From a virus, in IMG/VR virus record IMGVR_UViG_3300037230_000043, positions 1 through 44,224 of that record: a DNA stretch of 44,224 bases; one strand, given 5' to 3'. The notes under the pieces were generated by a model, which saw only the letters and a program-made list of their open reading frames with translations, did not search any database and was not told where the DNA came from. This document shows, piece after piece, positions 14,701 through 21,816 of this stretch (within the stretch, counting starts at the first letter, position 1; each line of letters opens with the position of its first letter). Both the position numbers and the translations under genes were made by a program.

Positions 14701-17100
14701 TGGCGTGACCGCCGCGAGTGCAGTTTGGTAGTCGGCGAGAGCCCGGTTATAGGTGCTTTGACTGATTTGCCCGGCATCGAGCGCCGTCGCCGCATCCGCC
14801 AGGACTTGCTTTGCGGCCGCGAAGTTCGTATTCGCGGCCGCCTGTTGAGCCACCACGTTCGTGAGGGAAGCCGCCAGGCTATCGCCGGCGCCCTTCACTA
14901 GCGCGAACGCCGGAGCAATGGCTTGCGCATGTTGCAGCGCCTGGGCCATTAGCGGATTCATTTCCGCGACGGCGCCGGATAGAAGCGTCAAACTGGCCGT
15001 GGCAATCGGAATCCAGTTCGTCCCGGTCATATTCTCTGCGATCTGCTTCACGAACTGCGACACGGTCGGAAGGTACTCTTCGAGCGTCTGTAACGGCGCC
15101 GCCGCGCCGGTTAGCCCGCTCACCCAGGTCCGAACCGCTGCGACGCCTTCATTCATCGCCTGGTTGACGTCGTAGATTGCCGAGTCTGCGTCGTCTTCCC
15201 AGACCTTCAGATTCTCCGCGTTGGCCAGAAAGGCTTGGCTGAGCGCTTGAACGTCCGAAACGATACCGGTGAAGTTCGAAGCCGCAATCGCCGCCGCAAC
15301 CCCGCCGATCAGGATGGCGACCGGCCCCAGAGTGAGCCCGAATGCCGAAAACGCCGTTCCGGCTTCCTCTGCTCCCACCGCCGCCTCGGCCGTCGCCGCG
15401 CCGCCCGCTTCAAGAGCAACCGCGCTTTCGCCGATAGCCGCGGCCGCGGCTTCATGCGCCGCGCCTTCCGCGGTTACCGCAACGGCTTCTTCCGTTTCCG
15501 CTTCGGCCGTCGTGCGCGCTACGAGCCCGAGCGTCGTCAATCCAGCTACCAGCGGTTCGCCGGCAGCCGCCAGGCTACCGAAAGCGGTCACGACTGCGCT
15601 CGCACCTAAGGCAAGCGGAGTAATGGCTGCAACCGCGAGTCCGATCGCAACAGCGGTGTTTCGAATGGGGTCAGGGAGTTCGTTGAACGCTTCGATTGCG
15701 CTGGTGATTTCTTTCATCACCGTCGAACCGAACTGCAGAATGCTCGATACAACCGGTGCCAGCGCCGCGCCCACGGCGACCATGACTTCCTCGAAATTGT
15801 TCTGGAAGATTTGCCACTGTCCCGAAATGCCCTGCGCTTGCGCTTCTGCCGAGCCCGCAAACTTTTCGAGCGCCGTCTGAAGTGCGTCGATACGCTGTGA
15901 CTGATCGAGAGCCTTAAATGCGGTCGTGACCTGGGATGCTGTGACGCCCATCGCGTTTGCCAGGTCCGTAGTGCTGATTCCGAGCTGGACGAGCTGCCGG
16001 GCATTCGCCGTTCCCGACAGAGCCATGCGGTCGAAGCTGTTCGCAACCTGATTGAACTGGTTCCCGGTGGCCGCCGCCGCATTCGCTACGGCCTGCATTA
16101 CTCCAGGGATCTGCTCCGCGGAAACTCCCAACGCAACCATGCGCTGCACCGTGGGCGCGATATCCGGAAAGGCAAACGGTTCCGTTGCCGCCAAGGTCTT
16201 AATCTGCTCGATAACTTCGTTTGCCTGGTCGGCTGATCCCGTCAGTTGAGTTAAACCGATCGTGACACTTTGAACCGTTCCGTACGCCATCAAGGCTTCC
16301 TGTCCGAATTCCTTCAAGGCTTCGGTGGCTGCCAGGGCTTCGCCGATCTGAAGAAGCGCTTCGGCCATGCCAGATAAGCCGCCTTCGGCTTCTTCGGCGC
16401 TCGACCCTACCTCGTCTGCGCTGTCACTCGTGTCGTCAAGAGCTGGACCAGCTTGACCCGCTGAACTTGACACGGCGTCTAGCGCATCTCCGAGCGGCGT
16501 AACCTCGTCGGCTGAATCTCCAATCTGAGAAGTTGCATCCGCGACGCCGGACATGTCAGGCGCGGCGGCTTCGGCGGCGTCCCCTACGGCGCTTAATGCT
16601 TCGCCTAGGGGTTCGATATCCACTGAGGCGTCTCCGAGTGCGGAGGCGGCTTCCGAGACGTCCGTAAGCGACGGCGCAGCATTGTCCGCCGAATCGGCTA
16701 CCTCAGCAAGCGCATCTCCCAGAGGCTGAATGTCGGCTTCCGAATCTCCGATTGCAGACGCTGCATCCGAAACATCGGTTAAGGATGGCGCCGCATCATC
16801 GGCAGCCGATCCTACCGCGGAAACGGCATCGCTAAGCGAGGAAACATCGTTGCCGGATTGCCCCAGTTCCTGTGCCTGGTCTCCCAAATCTTGAAGTGGT
16901 GCAACCGCATCCGTTGCTGCGGTGCCGATACTAATAATCGCGGTGGTTAATTGGTCCGCGGTATCCGGCTGGTTGAACGCTTGGGAAATCTGCCCTCCCG
17001 CTTCAGAAGCCGCTTCCATCGCTTCGTTGAACGAGTTCTCAAGGTTCGAGTAATCTCCTTCAATGAGGATTTGCAGCGTCGCTAGAGGTGTTCCAGCCAT
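11701..17100 (-). CDS. Tape measure protein
   Basis: At 1799 residues this is by far the longest product. Residues about 250-470 match the tape-measure N-terminal domain (VTIGLTQLTGSADQANEVI, IPGVMQAVANAAAATG, LVQLGISTTDLANAMG). The rest is alanine/threonine-rich helix with hydrophobic patches, typical of proteins that fill the tail tube and set its length. By the usual rule of about 0.15 nm per residue the tail would be near 270 nm (an inference). A run of 38-residue units lies at residues 53-242. It directly follows the G/T-like chaperone pair. Confidence 0.93.
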   Translation of the reverse strand: MAGTPLATLQILIEGDYSNLENSFNEAMEAASEAGGQISQAFNQPDTADQLTTAIISIGTAATDAVAPLQDLGDQAQELGQSGNDVSSLSDAVSAVGSAADDAAPSLTDVSDAASAIGDSEADIQPLGDALAEVADSADNAAPSLTDVSEAASALGDASVDIEPLGEALSAVGDAAEAAAPDMSGVADATSQIGDSADEVTPLGDALDAVSSSAGQAGPALDDTSDSADEVGSSAEEAEGGLSGMAEALLQIGEALAATEALKEFGQEALMAYGTVQSVTIGLTQLTGSADQANEVIEQIKTLAATEPFAFPDIAPTVQRMVALGVSAEQIPGVMQAVANAAAATGNQFNQVANSFDRMALSGTANARQLVQLGISTTDLANAMGVTASQVTTAFKALDQSQRIDALQTALEKFAGSAEAQAQGISGQWQIFQNNFEEVMVAVGAALAPVVSSILQFGSTVMKEITSAIEAFNELPDPIRNTAVAIGLAVAAITPLALGASAVVTAFGSLAAAGEPLVAGLTTLGLVARTTAEAETEEAVAVTAEGAAHEAAAAAIGESAVALEAGGAATAEAAVGAEEAGTAFSAFGLTLGPVAILIGGVAAAIAASNFTGIVSDVQALSQAFLANAENLKVWEDDADSAIYDVNQAMNEGVAAVRTWVSGLTGAAAPLQTLEEYLPTVSQFVKQIAENMTGTNWIPIATASLTLLSGAVAEMNPLMAQALQHAQAIAPAFALVKGAGDSLAASLTNVVAQQAAANTNFAAAKQVLADAATALDAGQISQSTYNRALADYQTALAAVTPKTKDFADSVAGITQAEQLAQEKAQSAIAVYNSVQSAFDDGTASLGTLATAYTKAESAAKAAGDAFATAAGQQALMNKASQDTQAVFNANVQVLQNLETALASGTLSADQQVTAQQQLLDVYKSLQSEATTLGTSFYDPVAAMEALTIQAGNQQTALQNVITTYEGLKNQSIQTAASIEASAAAFKTVQTDAAALGLSVTQVGTGLVFAAANAATATPAINALAQQLTQAATQGLDLVTVNGKLTPTMESLQAAMTATAGAGANANGMISKVVQTADGGTVTVLSFADAHNKLAAGANNAAQGLGNAANAALQIQNPIIAAQNAMTQLTGAANRQVSSTEGVVDAWISLNSTAQTTIQGQLAVQDAFTQAQSALAKMGIQLTATGATTTSTNSAVQALVQQLNDAIATMNATQGPAANAATAITAIGNAAQGAANALSSMDQSMGDAASMSSSAYTLGAMGLNYLKNGELNLATDVPQTLNPQSGSQIDAVNLELERLAEGLNADGTSNNAFITSITAADAAVTTNTTATSSNTAATTSNTSATAAATTATTAAVTATQALQDVNTALGTSFTDTGSALSEVETLIGETGGTVQQSLYALASELNQANAPIQMVAYSSTGASTALASTATASTTATTALTGLVSASSAASLSVGGTNSLYTSAIQANDVLGTLANQGGNVTLTLSGLNADMQSLNQELAAGTITQAQFNSESQALTGYLAEENAAVPVFTGAVGGATVALSQLSSSATAAASASSSAASSTESVAQALATYMQGLESYSNAFSDAGAGASNTSQTNQQALFSNDQSLIAAFTQATGLTLPNQGTAEVKVNPNLTYDPQSGLYSYAVTVAQGLTQNADGTTTQQFTPGAADAGPGTTYSAMGQTIQQAMQAAFNMANNPGNPFGSTALGYGGSGGLSVDSSGYSQGVNYAAYAPNSGNFTPPTPQYSSGNPLPVTITNTQAPQINITIPGATIVGSNGAQQLANVVQQQLITTLRQAGFKL
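16375..16944 (-). repeat. Five degenerate 38-residue repeats in tape measure protein
   Basis: Residues 53-242 of the tape measure fall into about five units of 38 residues. Each has the pattern DALxxVxxxAxxAAPSLTDV, then SxAASALGDxxxDIxPLG. The units are similar but not identical at DNA level, indicating old tandem duplication followed by drift. Confidence 0.7.
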
Positions 17101-17394
17101 CTATTGCTTTCTCGCGCCCTTTAGCTTCTCTACCCAGTCAGGAAGTACGTTCATCGCCTGATCGAGAATCGCTCTCTGGAATGCCTCTGGTATCTTCTTT
17201 TCTTTGGGTTTTCCGCCAATGAAAGTTTCAGGAGTCCACGGCGGATCCTGCGGCCAGTTGGCTTGCCGGAAGTCGGCCCGCTCGATCGCCCAGCGCTTCA
17301 TATGGAGGTCGTAGACCTTTCTGAGCGCGTCATACTCCCTGGGCGTAAGGTCCCAGCTCTGCTCGGTCGTGAGCCCCAGCCCGTATCGAGACAC
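17101..17394 (-). CDS. Tail assembly chaperone, T-like part (made as GT fusion)
   Basis: The frame contains SRYGLGLTTEQSWDLTPREYD and WPQDPPWTPETF, ending in a basic tail, as in T-domain chaperones that precede tape measure genes. The same frame stays open upstream, beyond the nominal GTG start at 17394, back to the slippery site at 17487-17493 (segment WLDSWAFAVSRYG). It is therefore probably expressed mainly as a frameshift extension of the G-like protein, giving about 226 residues. No separate ribosome site is obvious. Confidence 0.7.
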   Translation of the reverse strand: MSRYGLGLTTEQSWDLTPREYDALRKVYDLHMKRWAIERADFRQANWPQDPPWTPETFIGGKPKEKKIPEAFQRAILDQAMNVLPDWVEKLKGARKQ

Positions 17395-17423
17395 GGCGAA
17401 GGCCCACGAATCCAGCCAGTCGT

Positions 17424-17780
17424 CTACTGGACCGCTTCCTTGGTCGCCGGCGTCTCCTGAAGCGTCGGTCGAGGCGCCGGAAACGCTTTTCCCCAGGCTT
17501 GCATCAGCGCCGCGACGGCGTCCCCGCGGATTGGATACACCAACTCCGCGAGGCTTTCGTTATCCCCGGGCCAGCTAATCGCCATTGCCAGCACATCGAC
17601 CAACTGATGGAACGGCATCGTGACCGCGGTTCCATGGTTGATGACCTGAGGCGCGAAGACCACCCCGGCTTTTCCCATCCGGTAGAGCAGTCCTCTGGAG
17701 AATTTGACGGTGTACTTGACGCCGCCGATTTCGAGGGTCGGGTACTCCTGTCCCGACCCGATTTCTTTTTGTTCCGGCAT
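17424..17780 (-). CDS. Tail assembly chaperone, G-like
   Basis: The 118-residue protein starts MPEQKEIGSGQEYPTLEIGG and contains YTVKFSRGLLYRMGKAG and a helical C-terminal half. It lies between the tail tube and tape measure genes, the conserved place for lambda G-type chaperones. The ATG at 17780 was chosen because the earlier in-frame ATG lies inside the tail tube gene. A GGGAAAA slippery heptamer, in the correct phase, lies 20 codons before its stop. Confidence 0.75.
   Translation of the reverse strand: MPEQKEIGSGQEYPTLEIGGVKYTVKFSRGLLYRMGKAGVVFAPQVINHGTAVTMPFHQLVDVLAMAISWPGDNESLAELVYPIRGDAVAALMQAWGKAFPAPRPTLQETPATKEAVQ
17487..17493 (-). other. Programmed -1 ribosomal frameshift site
   Basis: On the minus strand the in-frame codons TGG GGA AAA GCG contain the heptamer G GGA AAA, an X XXY YYZ slippery sequence close to the GGGAAAG of lambda G/T. 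After a -1 slip the new frame is open without a stop through to 17101. It reads through WLDSWAFAVSRYG into the T-like domain. Confidence 0.85.
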
Positions 17781-17782
17781 GA

Positions 17783-18214
17783 TTAAACCAGTGACGGCGT
17801 CCCAGTGCCGCTCAGGGTGATGCTCGCCTTCAGTACGTCCGCTTGCGTGCCAGTGATTCCGTACTTGGTCACGTAGCATTGAAACGTGTCGGTGCTGTTG
17901 TTCCCGTCGTTGTAAATGAATTGCGCCTGGCAAAGCGTCTTCGACTGCCACAGCCCGCGGAGCCCGTTCGCCGAACTGTTCAGCGTGGGGTCTTCCGGAA
18001 CCCAGAACACGTCAAGCTGAGCCTCTCCCACGTCGAGCAAGGTCGGGAAGCGCTGCGTCCACAGGTTCGTGACGTTCGAAACGTCGACGACCTTGGTCGA
18101 GCCGGATTCCGTGAACTTCGAGACGTTCACGACTGCCTGAAACACATCGGGCGATTCAACCGGGGAGATTTTCAGCTGTACCCCTTGAACCGCAACTGCC
18201 TGAACTTGCGCCAT
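17783..18214 (-). CDS. Major tail protein (tail tube)
   Basis: The 143-residue protein is beta-rich (VQLKISPVESPDVFQAV, STKVVDVSNVTN) and ends with an ADVLKASITLSGTG segment typical of tube proteins. It lies between the tail terminator-like gene and the G-like chaperone, the conserved siphovirus order. The ATG is preceded by AAGGAGAAAATAA. It should polymerise around the tape measure. The call is supported by size, composition and synteny. Confidence 0.75.
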   Translation of the reverse strand: MAQVQAVAVQGVQLKISPVESPDVFQAVVNVSKFTESGSTKVVDVSNVTNLWTQRFPTLLDVGEAQLDVFWVPEDPTLNSSANGLRGLWQSKTLCQAQFIYNDGNNSTDTFQCYVTKYGITGTQADVLKASITLSGTGTPSLV

Positions 18215-18225
18215 TTATTTTCTCC

Positions 18226-18642
18226 TTAGGTTGCGTCGCTGTTGTAAATAAAAACGTCGACAATCGTTTGATAAATGCCGGGCTGGGTGTTCGAGTACAG
18301 CCCGTCGGATTCGAGAACGATTTGATTCGGAAACTGCGCCGGATTCCCCACTGCCGAAAACGTGTCGATGAACGCTCGCAGCGCGTCCAAAACGGAATTG
18401 CTGTCGTCCGGCGTGTAGCCTTCCCAGATTGTGAACTGCACCCGGCAGAGTGCCAGCGTGTTTCTCCCGCCCACTGAGTACAGCGGCTTCGAGCTGATCT
18501 GGTGCACTGTCATCGCCGGAAACGCGGAGCCCTCGTAAAGCTGAATCGAATACCACCGGAACGGCGAGGTTCCGAGTAATCCGGTAAGCGTTGAGTCCAA
18601 TAACGCGGCCGTGCGGAGCTTGACTTCTAAGGGGCTGCTCAT
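18226..18642 (-). CDS. Tail terminator / completion protein
   Basis: The 138-residue protein has LDSTLTGLLGTSPFRWYSIQ, an aromatic central strand region (CRVQFTIWEGY) and a helical VLDALRAFIDTF segment. This alternating layout is typical of DUF3168/gpU-like tail terminator proteins, which cap the tail tube and join it to the head. It is placed between an HK97 gp10-like gene and the tail tube gene. Its ATG overlaps the gp10-like stop by four bases. Confidence 0.65.
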   Translation of the reverse strand: MSSPLEVKLRTAALLDSTLTGLLGTSPFRWYSIQLYEGSAFPAMTVHQISSKPLYSVGGRNTLALCRVQFTIWEGYTPDDSNSVLDALRAFIDTFSAVGNPAQFPNQIVLESDGLYSNTQPGIYQTIVDVFIYNSDAT

Positions 18643-19043
18643 TTGATTGCACTGGCGATCGTCCCCCTGAATAATTCGACGATGGCGTCTTTGTTTTCAT
18701 CCAGCGCCGGTCTCATGTACGGCTGGGCTTTCATTCCCGGCCAGGACTCCACATGTGGGTACGGCGCCGTAGGATCGCCGCGCTTCCCGGTTCCGTACTC
18801 TACGAAATCGCTGTACGGCATGTGCGGGCCCACGTTTCCGACCACTGTTGCGCCGCTCGTGTTGATTTCAGTGGTGATAGAGTCCGCCAGCGCTCCCGTG
18901 TCACGTGGAACACGCGCTAAGGCGGAGTCCTGGATTACCTTCAACGCCGCCTGTACGCTCGCCTGAACGGCAGGAGCGATACTTCCTTCAAGGAACTGCC
19001 CGGCCGAGTTTCGCGGCTGGAAGATGGCTCTGGCGCGGATCAT
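18639..19043 (-). CDS. HK97 gp10-like head-tail joining protein
   Basis: The 134-residue protein contains ALARVPRDTGALADSI, then YSDFVEYGTGKRG and a C-terminal AQPYMRPALDENKD. These are the standard marks of HK97 gp10-like proteins (the RDTGxLxxS, VEYGTG and PxMRPAxD motifs). It belongs to the head-to-tail connector set and lies in the expected position between the closure-type gene and the tail terminator. Confidence 0.85.
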   Translation of the reverse strand: MIRARAIFQPRNSAGQFLEGSIAPAVQASVQAALKVIQDSALARVPRDTGALADSITTEINTSGATVVGNVGPHMPYSDFVEYGTGKRGDPTAPYPHVESWPGMKAQPYMRPALDENKDAIVELFRGTIASAIK

Positions 19044-19463
19044 CTACAGATCCACCTTCTGGCACTCGAACCTGGTCTGAGTCCCCTGCGAGTCATCCTC
19101 AACCCCAAGGACTTCGTAGGTGGTTACATTCCCCAACGGATCCGTGATGAGCGCGCGGACCTGGCCACCCAACTTCAGAACCAGGAGTTGCGGATAGCAG
19201 CCGTCGAGAAGAACGTGACGCAAAGCCTTCGCTTCAATTTCCTGAAGCGCTTTCAGTTCGGTTGCCGTAATCGCCGCGCCGGTGACAGCGTCCATGCAGA
19301 CGATTCCGACCATGCCGGAGTAGTTGACCCAGCCGTTATCCGGCGCTCCCGAAGACGTCAGCGTCCCGGATGGAACCTGAATGGTACACAGCGAGTTCGG
19401 CAACCCGGATTGAAATGCCTCCGTGCTGGCTTGCTGAAGGTCGTAGGTGAGGGATTGCAGCAT
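19044..19463 (-). CDS. Head-tail connector / head closure protein
   Basis: This 139-residue beta-rich protein lies between the adaptor-like gene and the gp10-like gene, the usual place of the stopper or head closure protein. Its end (VTTYEVLGVEDDSQGTQTRFECQKV) resembles the terminal strands of such proteins (a YEVLGVEdDS pattern). It abuts its neighbours with no gap. The specific role is inferred from gene order. Confidence 0.6.
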   Translation of the reverse strand: MLQSLTYDLQQASTEAFQSGLPNSLCTIQVPSGTLTSSGAPDNGWVNYSGMVGIVCMDAVTGAAITATELKALQEIEAKALRHVLLDGCYPQLLVLKLGGQVRALITDPLGNVTTYEVLGVEDDSQGTQTRFECQKVDL

Positions 19464-19910
19464 TTAACAGTTCTGAGTCCGGTACAACTGGGCAGTTAAG
19501 CGCTCCCGCATCGAAAACTGATTAACCACTAGCTCTGAAACAGCAAAGAATCCGTCGTTCTCTTCACTCGTCACGTAATCGTCTGCGATGGCTCGCAACG
19601 CATTTGCCGCCGCCGCGCCGTTCAGTTTCGCGTCGAGCAGCCCAACGGTGGCCATTCGCGCTTTGTTGCCGGCCAAGCTCCGGAGCAGTGTCGCCGCGGA
19701 GCGTCGATAACTGAAAGTCAGTGGTGGGGGCTGCACCAGATTAAAGCCGGTCAACCCCACAATCACCGCCGTGCTCGAAAACATATTCAGCACGGCTTGA
19801 ATCTCTTCGTCCTGCCAAATCGGCAACGGCGCTACATTCACCGTGTCCGAAACCAGTAACCTCACGGTGGCCACGGTTGGATTGGTCGTGAAGTCGTATG
19901 AAAACGACAC
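19464..19910 (-). CDS. Head-tail adaptor protein
   Basis: The 148-residue protein starts TTNPTVATVRLLVSDT, followed by PIWQDEEIQAVLN. This pattern is shared by phage head-tail adaptors that bind the portal. A helix-rich C-terminal half follows (AATLLRSLAGNKAR). It directly follows the major capsid gene, consistent with adaptor function. Confidence 0.7.
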   Translation of the reverse strand: MSFSYDFTTNPTVATVRLLVSDTVNVAPLPIWQDEEIQAVLNMFSSTAVIVGLTGFNLVQPPPLTFSYRRSAATLLRSLAGNKARMATVGLLDAKLNGAAAANALRAIADDYVTSEENDGFFAVSELVVNQFSMRERLTAQLYRTQNC

Positions 19911-19916
19911 CGGTGT

Positions 19917-21362
19917 TTAGCTCCCGGAGCCGTTCGAATACGTAGTCATGATCGGGTCGATTTGCACCCCGGCAAAGACGTGCCGGATTTTGTAGGCAAT
20001 CGTATCTGTGTCAAAATCTCCCTCTATAGGATTCATGCTGGTCGTGCCCGGCATGATTCCGGGGCCGGGGCCCATGTTGCCTTCGCCGATGGCTACCGAG
20101 TTCGGCAGCTTCATGAACAGTTCCGGCGAGGTGTGGCCGCGTAGCCGGCCGAATTCGAGAGCGGGACGGCCGCTTTCCGGGTTGGCGAACAGATACCAGC
20201 CGGTGTGCCCGTGAGTGGTGTCGACGATCGGCAGGTAGTAGTTCACCGCCAGCCGAACGATGTTTTTCGCCCAGTTCAGAGCGTGCAGCTGCTGACCGGC
20301 GAACGCCGCGGTATTCGAACCGTAGATGTTCGTGGTACCGCCCTGATCGGCCATCCACACGTAATCCGTGTTCAGGATGTTCATCGCGACGGTCTTCAGG
20401 GCCGGCGGAACGACTAGGGTCACGGCTTCAACGGAGATAGGCTGCCCGGTGGTGTCGAGCTGCTGCATCATCACGATGATGGCGCGCTGCAACGCGGTGA
20501 TCGAGAGCACGGGATTGTTGCCGCCCGAATCCCCGACGTTCGTGTTGTTCACGATGTTCTTGTTGCCGTTCGAGTAGAAATAATTCCCGTTCGGCCCGAC
20601 GGTGCCCGACACATTATTCGCAAAGAGTTTCGTGACGTAATACTCTTCGGACCGGCGGGCGCCGCGGCCGAAGCGTGCCGGCGTGTCCTTTAGCGCGTTC
20701 AGATCGTCATTGACGAACGTCTCCCAGGCGAACGGCATGCGCGCGCCGTACTTGCGCAACTGGTAGGTGTACTCGTTATCGGTCAGGTTCGATTCCGGAT
20801 ACTGCGAACCCTGCCCGATCGGAATCATGTTTCCGTTCGCGTCGAAGCCCGGCGTCGATCCGCCCACCGGATTCAGCGAGGTATTCGCCAGAAGCCCGGT
20901 TCCACCGTCCACACGGAACCGCTTGACCGGCCGGAAGTCCGAGACTTCGGAGGCGTGCGCAATCATATTCCAGGTGTACGGCGTCTCCAGGTAGTTCGCG
21001 AGAACCGCCCGGTCGATGACATCGCCGAACAGGTTCGGGAAGTCCGACATGGTCAGAGCTTCCTCAAAGCGCAGGCGGTCGTACTTCGAGCCCGTAATCG
21101 CCCGCAAGGTGATATTGCGGGCTTCGTGCAGTCTCCGCTCGTACATCATCTTGCGAATGCCCTGGAGCGTGGCCGCGCGGTTACTGAGATTCACCGCTCC
21201 GGCTTCACCCAGGAAATCCGGCCGCCCGTAGGTGTTCGGTCCCCATTCCGGCAGGTTCACCGACCGCGTGGCGTCGAGGCCTTCCCGCATCCCGCCGCGC
21301 TCGATGTATCCGCCGCGCTTGATGTCACCGTAATTCTTGACGACTTCGGAAAATGGAATCAT
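19917..21362 (-). CDS. Major capsid protein, HK97-fold
   Basis: The 481-residue protein has an N-terminal arm with R/E-rich helices and a long central region with NDDLNALKDTPARFGRGARR. The C-terminal half (VVPPALKTVAMNIL, GWYLFANPES, VFAGVQIDP) fits the HK97-fold capsid layout of Mu gpT-like or related environmental capsids. It lies after the protease-scaffold and decoration genes. The ribosome site AAGGAG five bases before the ATG is one of the strongest in the window, as expected for an abundant protein. Confidence 0.88.
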   Translation of the reverse strand: MIPFSEVVKNYGDIKRGGYIERGGMREGLDATRSVNLPEWGPNTYGRPDFLGEAGAVNLSNRAATLQGIRKMMYERRLHEARNITLRAITGSKYDRLRFEEALTMSDFPNLFGDVIDRAVLANYLETPYTWNMIAHASEVSDFRPVKRFRVDGGTGLLANTSLNPVGGSTPGFDANGNMIPIGQGSQYPESNLTDNEYTYQLRKYGARMPFAWETFVNDDLNALKDTPARFGRGARRSEEYYVTKLFANNVSGTVGPNGNYFYSNGNKNIVNNTNVGDSGGNNPVLSITALQRAIIVMMQQLDTTGQPISVEAVTLVVPPALKTVAMNILNTDYVWMADQGGTTNIYGSNTAAFAGQQLHALNWAKNIVRLAVNYYLPIVDTTHGHTGWYLFANPESGRPALEFGRLRGHTSPELFMKLPNSVAIGEGNMGPGPGIMPGTTSMNPIEGDFDTDTIAYKIRHVFAGVQIDPIMTTYSNGSGS

Positions 21363-21372
21363 GGTGGCTCCT

Positions 21373-21816
21373 TTACGCCGCGTTCTTCAAAAGCACAGGG
21401 ATGATAGCGGTCAGCCCGGCCGCCAGGGGTTGCAATGCGATGCCGAAAAACGGCGCCGTGGCGTCCTTGCACAGCGTGAAGCCGTACGTGATTCCAGACA
21501 CCGGATCGTAAGTTCCACCGGACGCAAACACCGCATCGCCGGTTTTGATGGCCGCGCCGGCCGATGGCGACGGGCTACTGGTCGCTTCGACGGTCAGGTT
21601 GTAGGCGCCCTCGAAGTCACACGACAGATACCCGCTGTTTTCGTCATAAGGGGGATTGGTGGTGTTCTGGGCGTCCTGGGCAACGCAAGCGCATATGTGA
21701 AGATTGCCCGCCCCGAATTCGCCGAACAGCAGCGGCTGGCCGCTGGCGATATTGACGCCCGTGGGCATCAGAAGAGTCAACTGCGAGAACCGCTCCAGGA
21801 CTTTATTTGCGGCCAT
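21373..21816 (-). CDS. Capsid decoration / cement protein (DUF2190-like)
   Basis: The 147-residue protein is beta-rich and glycine-rich. It has VNIASGQPLLFGEFGAGN, a DFEGAYNLTVEA strand and an AAIKTGDAVFASGG segment. These patterns are typical of small capsid cement proteins encoded just before the major capsid gene. Its ATG overlaps the protease-scaffold stop. It is predicted to bind the capsid exterior. Confidence 0.7.
   Translation of the reverse strand: MAANKVLERFSQLTLLMPTGVNIASGQPLLFGEFGAGNLHICACVAQDAQNTTNPPYDENSGYLSCDFEGAYNLTVEATSSPSPSAGAAIKTGDAVFASGGTYDPVSGITYGFTLCKDATAPFFGIALQPLAAGLTAIIPVLLKNAA

Noticed and set aside
15269-15880. 203-codon plus-strand frame
   Set aside because: Antisense to the tape measure; low-complexity A/T/S/P translation typical of a shadow frame.
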